Origin: Acidobacteriota bacterium
GTDB taxonomy: Bacteria > Acidobacteriota > Blastocatellia > RBC074
NCBI GenBank assembly: GCA_013140935.1
Contig: JABFSD010000823.1
Location: 1-5,747, forward strand
Reading direction: 5' to 3'
Length of the DNA: 5,747 bases
Position 1 is the stretch's first letter, and each line of letters begins with the position of its first letter. A model generated the notes under the pieces. That model had not been told where the DNA came from. It was given only the letters and a program-made list of their open reading frames with translations, and ran no database searches. The translations under genes were made by a program, and so were the position numbers. Shown here piece after piece: positions 5,720 to 5,747 of the stretch.

Positions 5720-5747
5720 TCACTGTTCACTGTTCACTGTTCACTGT
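5720..5747. repeat. Heptanucleotide tandem repeat (TCACTGT x4), continuing to the window edge
   Basis: Four exact copies of TCACTGT fill 5720-5747, and the tract may continue past the edge. On the other strand the unit is ACAGTGA, one base different from AAAGTGA, the register-shifted unit of the tract at 5414-5434. The two heptamer tracts therefore bracket the 230-bp inverted repeat as related sequences in opposite orientation. The 46 bases between the inverted repeat and this tract (5674-5719) show nothing I can name. Confidence 0.8.

Noticed and set aside
5720..5747. Repeat tract as part of a CRISPR array
   Set aside because: Units are seven bases, contiguous and without spacers; it is a simple tandem repeat.

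Overview
The window most likely comes from a GC-rich, gene-sparse bacterium of the Acidobacteriota, probably Blastocatellia-like. The main clue is a Sig-70_X6-type ECF sigma factor directly followed by a large PknB-type Ser/Thr kinase with one membrane segment and a long TPR-like C-terminus. That pair is strongly expanded in Acidobacteriota and also common in Planctomycetota and relatives. The taxon is inferred from gene content and style, not from a marker gene.

Layout. Positions 1-1056 (minus strand) hold the first 352 codons of a thiamine-diphosphate-dependent 2-oxoacid dehydrogenase E1 (alpha-type domain). It runs off the left edge, so its stop lies outside the window. After a short gap with a near-perfect palindrome (1102-1132) comes a small minus-strand zinc-ribbon protein (1168-1446). 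Positions 1447-1925 form a divergent intergenic region with no confident gene. It holds a purine-rich, Lys/Glu/Ala-coding open stretch without a normal start (1527-1718), an 11-bp perfect inverted repeat (1784-1818), a candidate sigma-70-type promoter (1861-1890), and a 9-bp hairpin that would cover the sigma-factor Shine-Dalgarno (1890-1922).

The plus-strand signalling pair follows: the ECF sigma factor (1926-2495, 189 aa) and the receptor-like kinase (2601-5426, 941 aa). The 105 bp between them are almost entirely a nested palindromic element (2500-2591), which looks like a MITE/REP-type insertion. Without it the two genes would be 13 bp apart. Downstream of the kinase is a 230-bp element with 59-bp inverted arms (5444-5673). 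It is flanked by related heptanucleotide tandem repeats in opposite orientation (5414-5434 and 5720-5747), and the kinase stop codon lies inside the left heptamer tract.

How the genes may work together (inference). The kinase has all catalytic motifs in its cytoplasmic half and a TPR-like region predicted on the far side of the membrane, so it could pass an envelope or protein-interaction signal to the adjacent sigma factor. The sigma factor lacks the usual acidic residues in region 2.2 and has a threonine there, as in ECF sigma factors known to be activated by phosphorylation. The left-hand metabolic gene and the zinc-ribbon gene are divergent from this pair and show no evident functional link to it.
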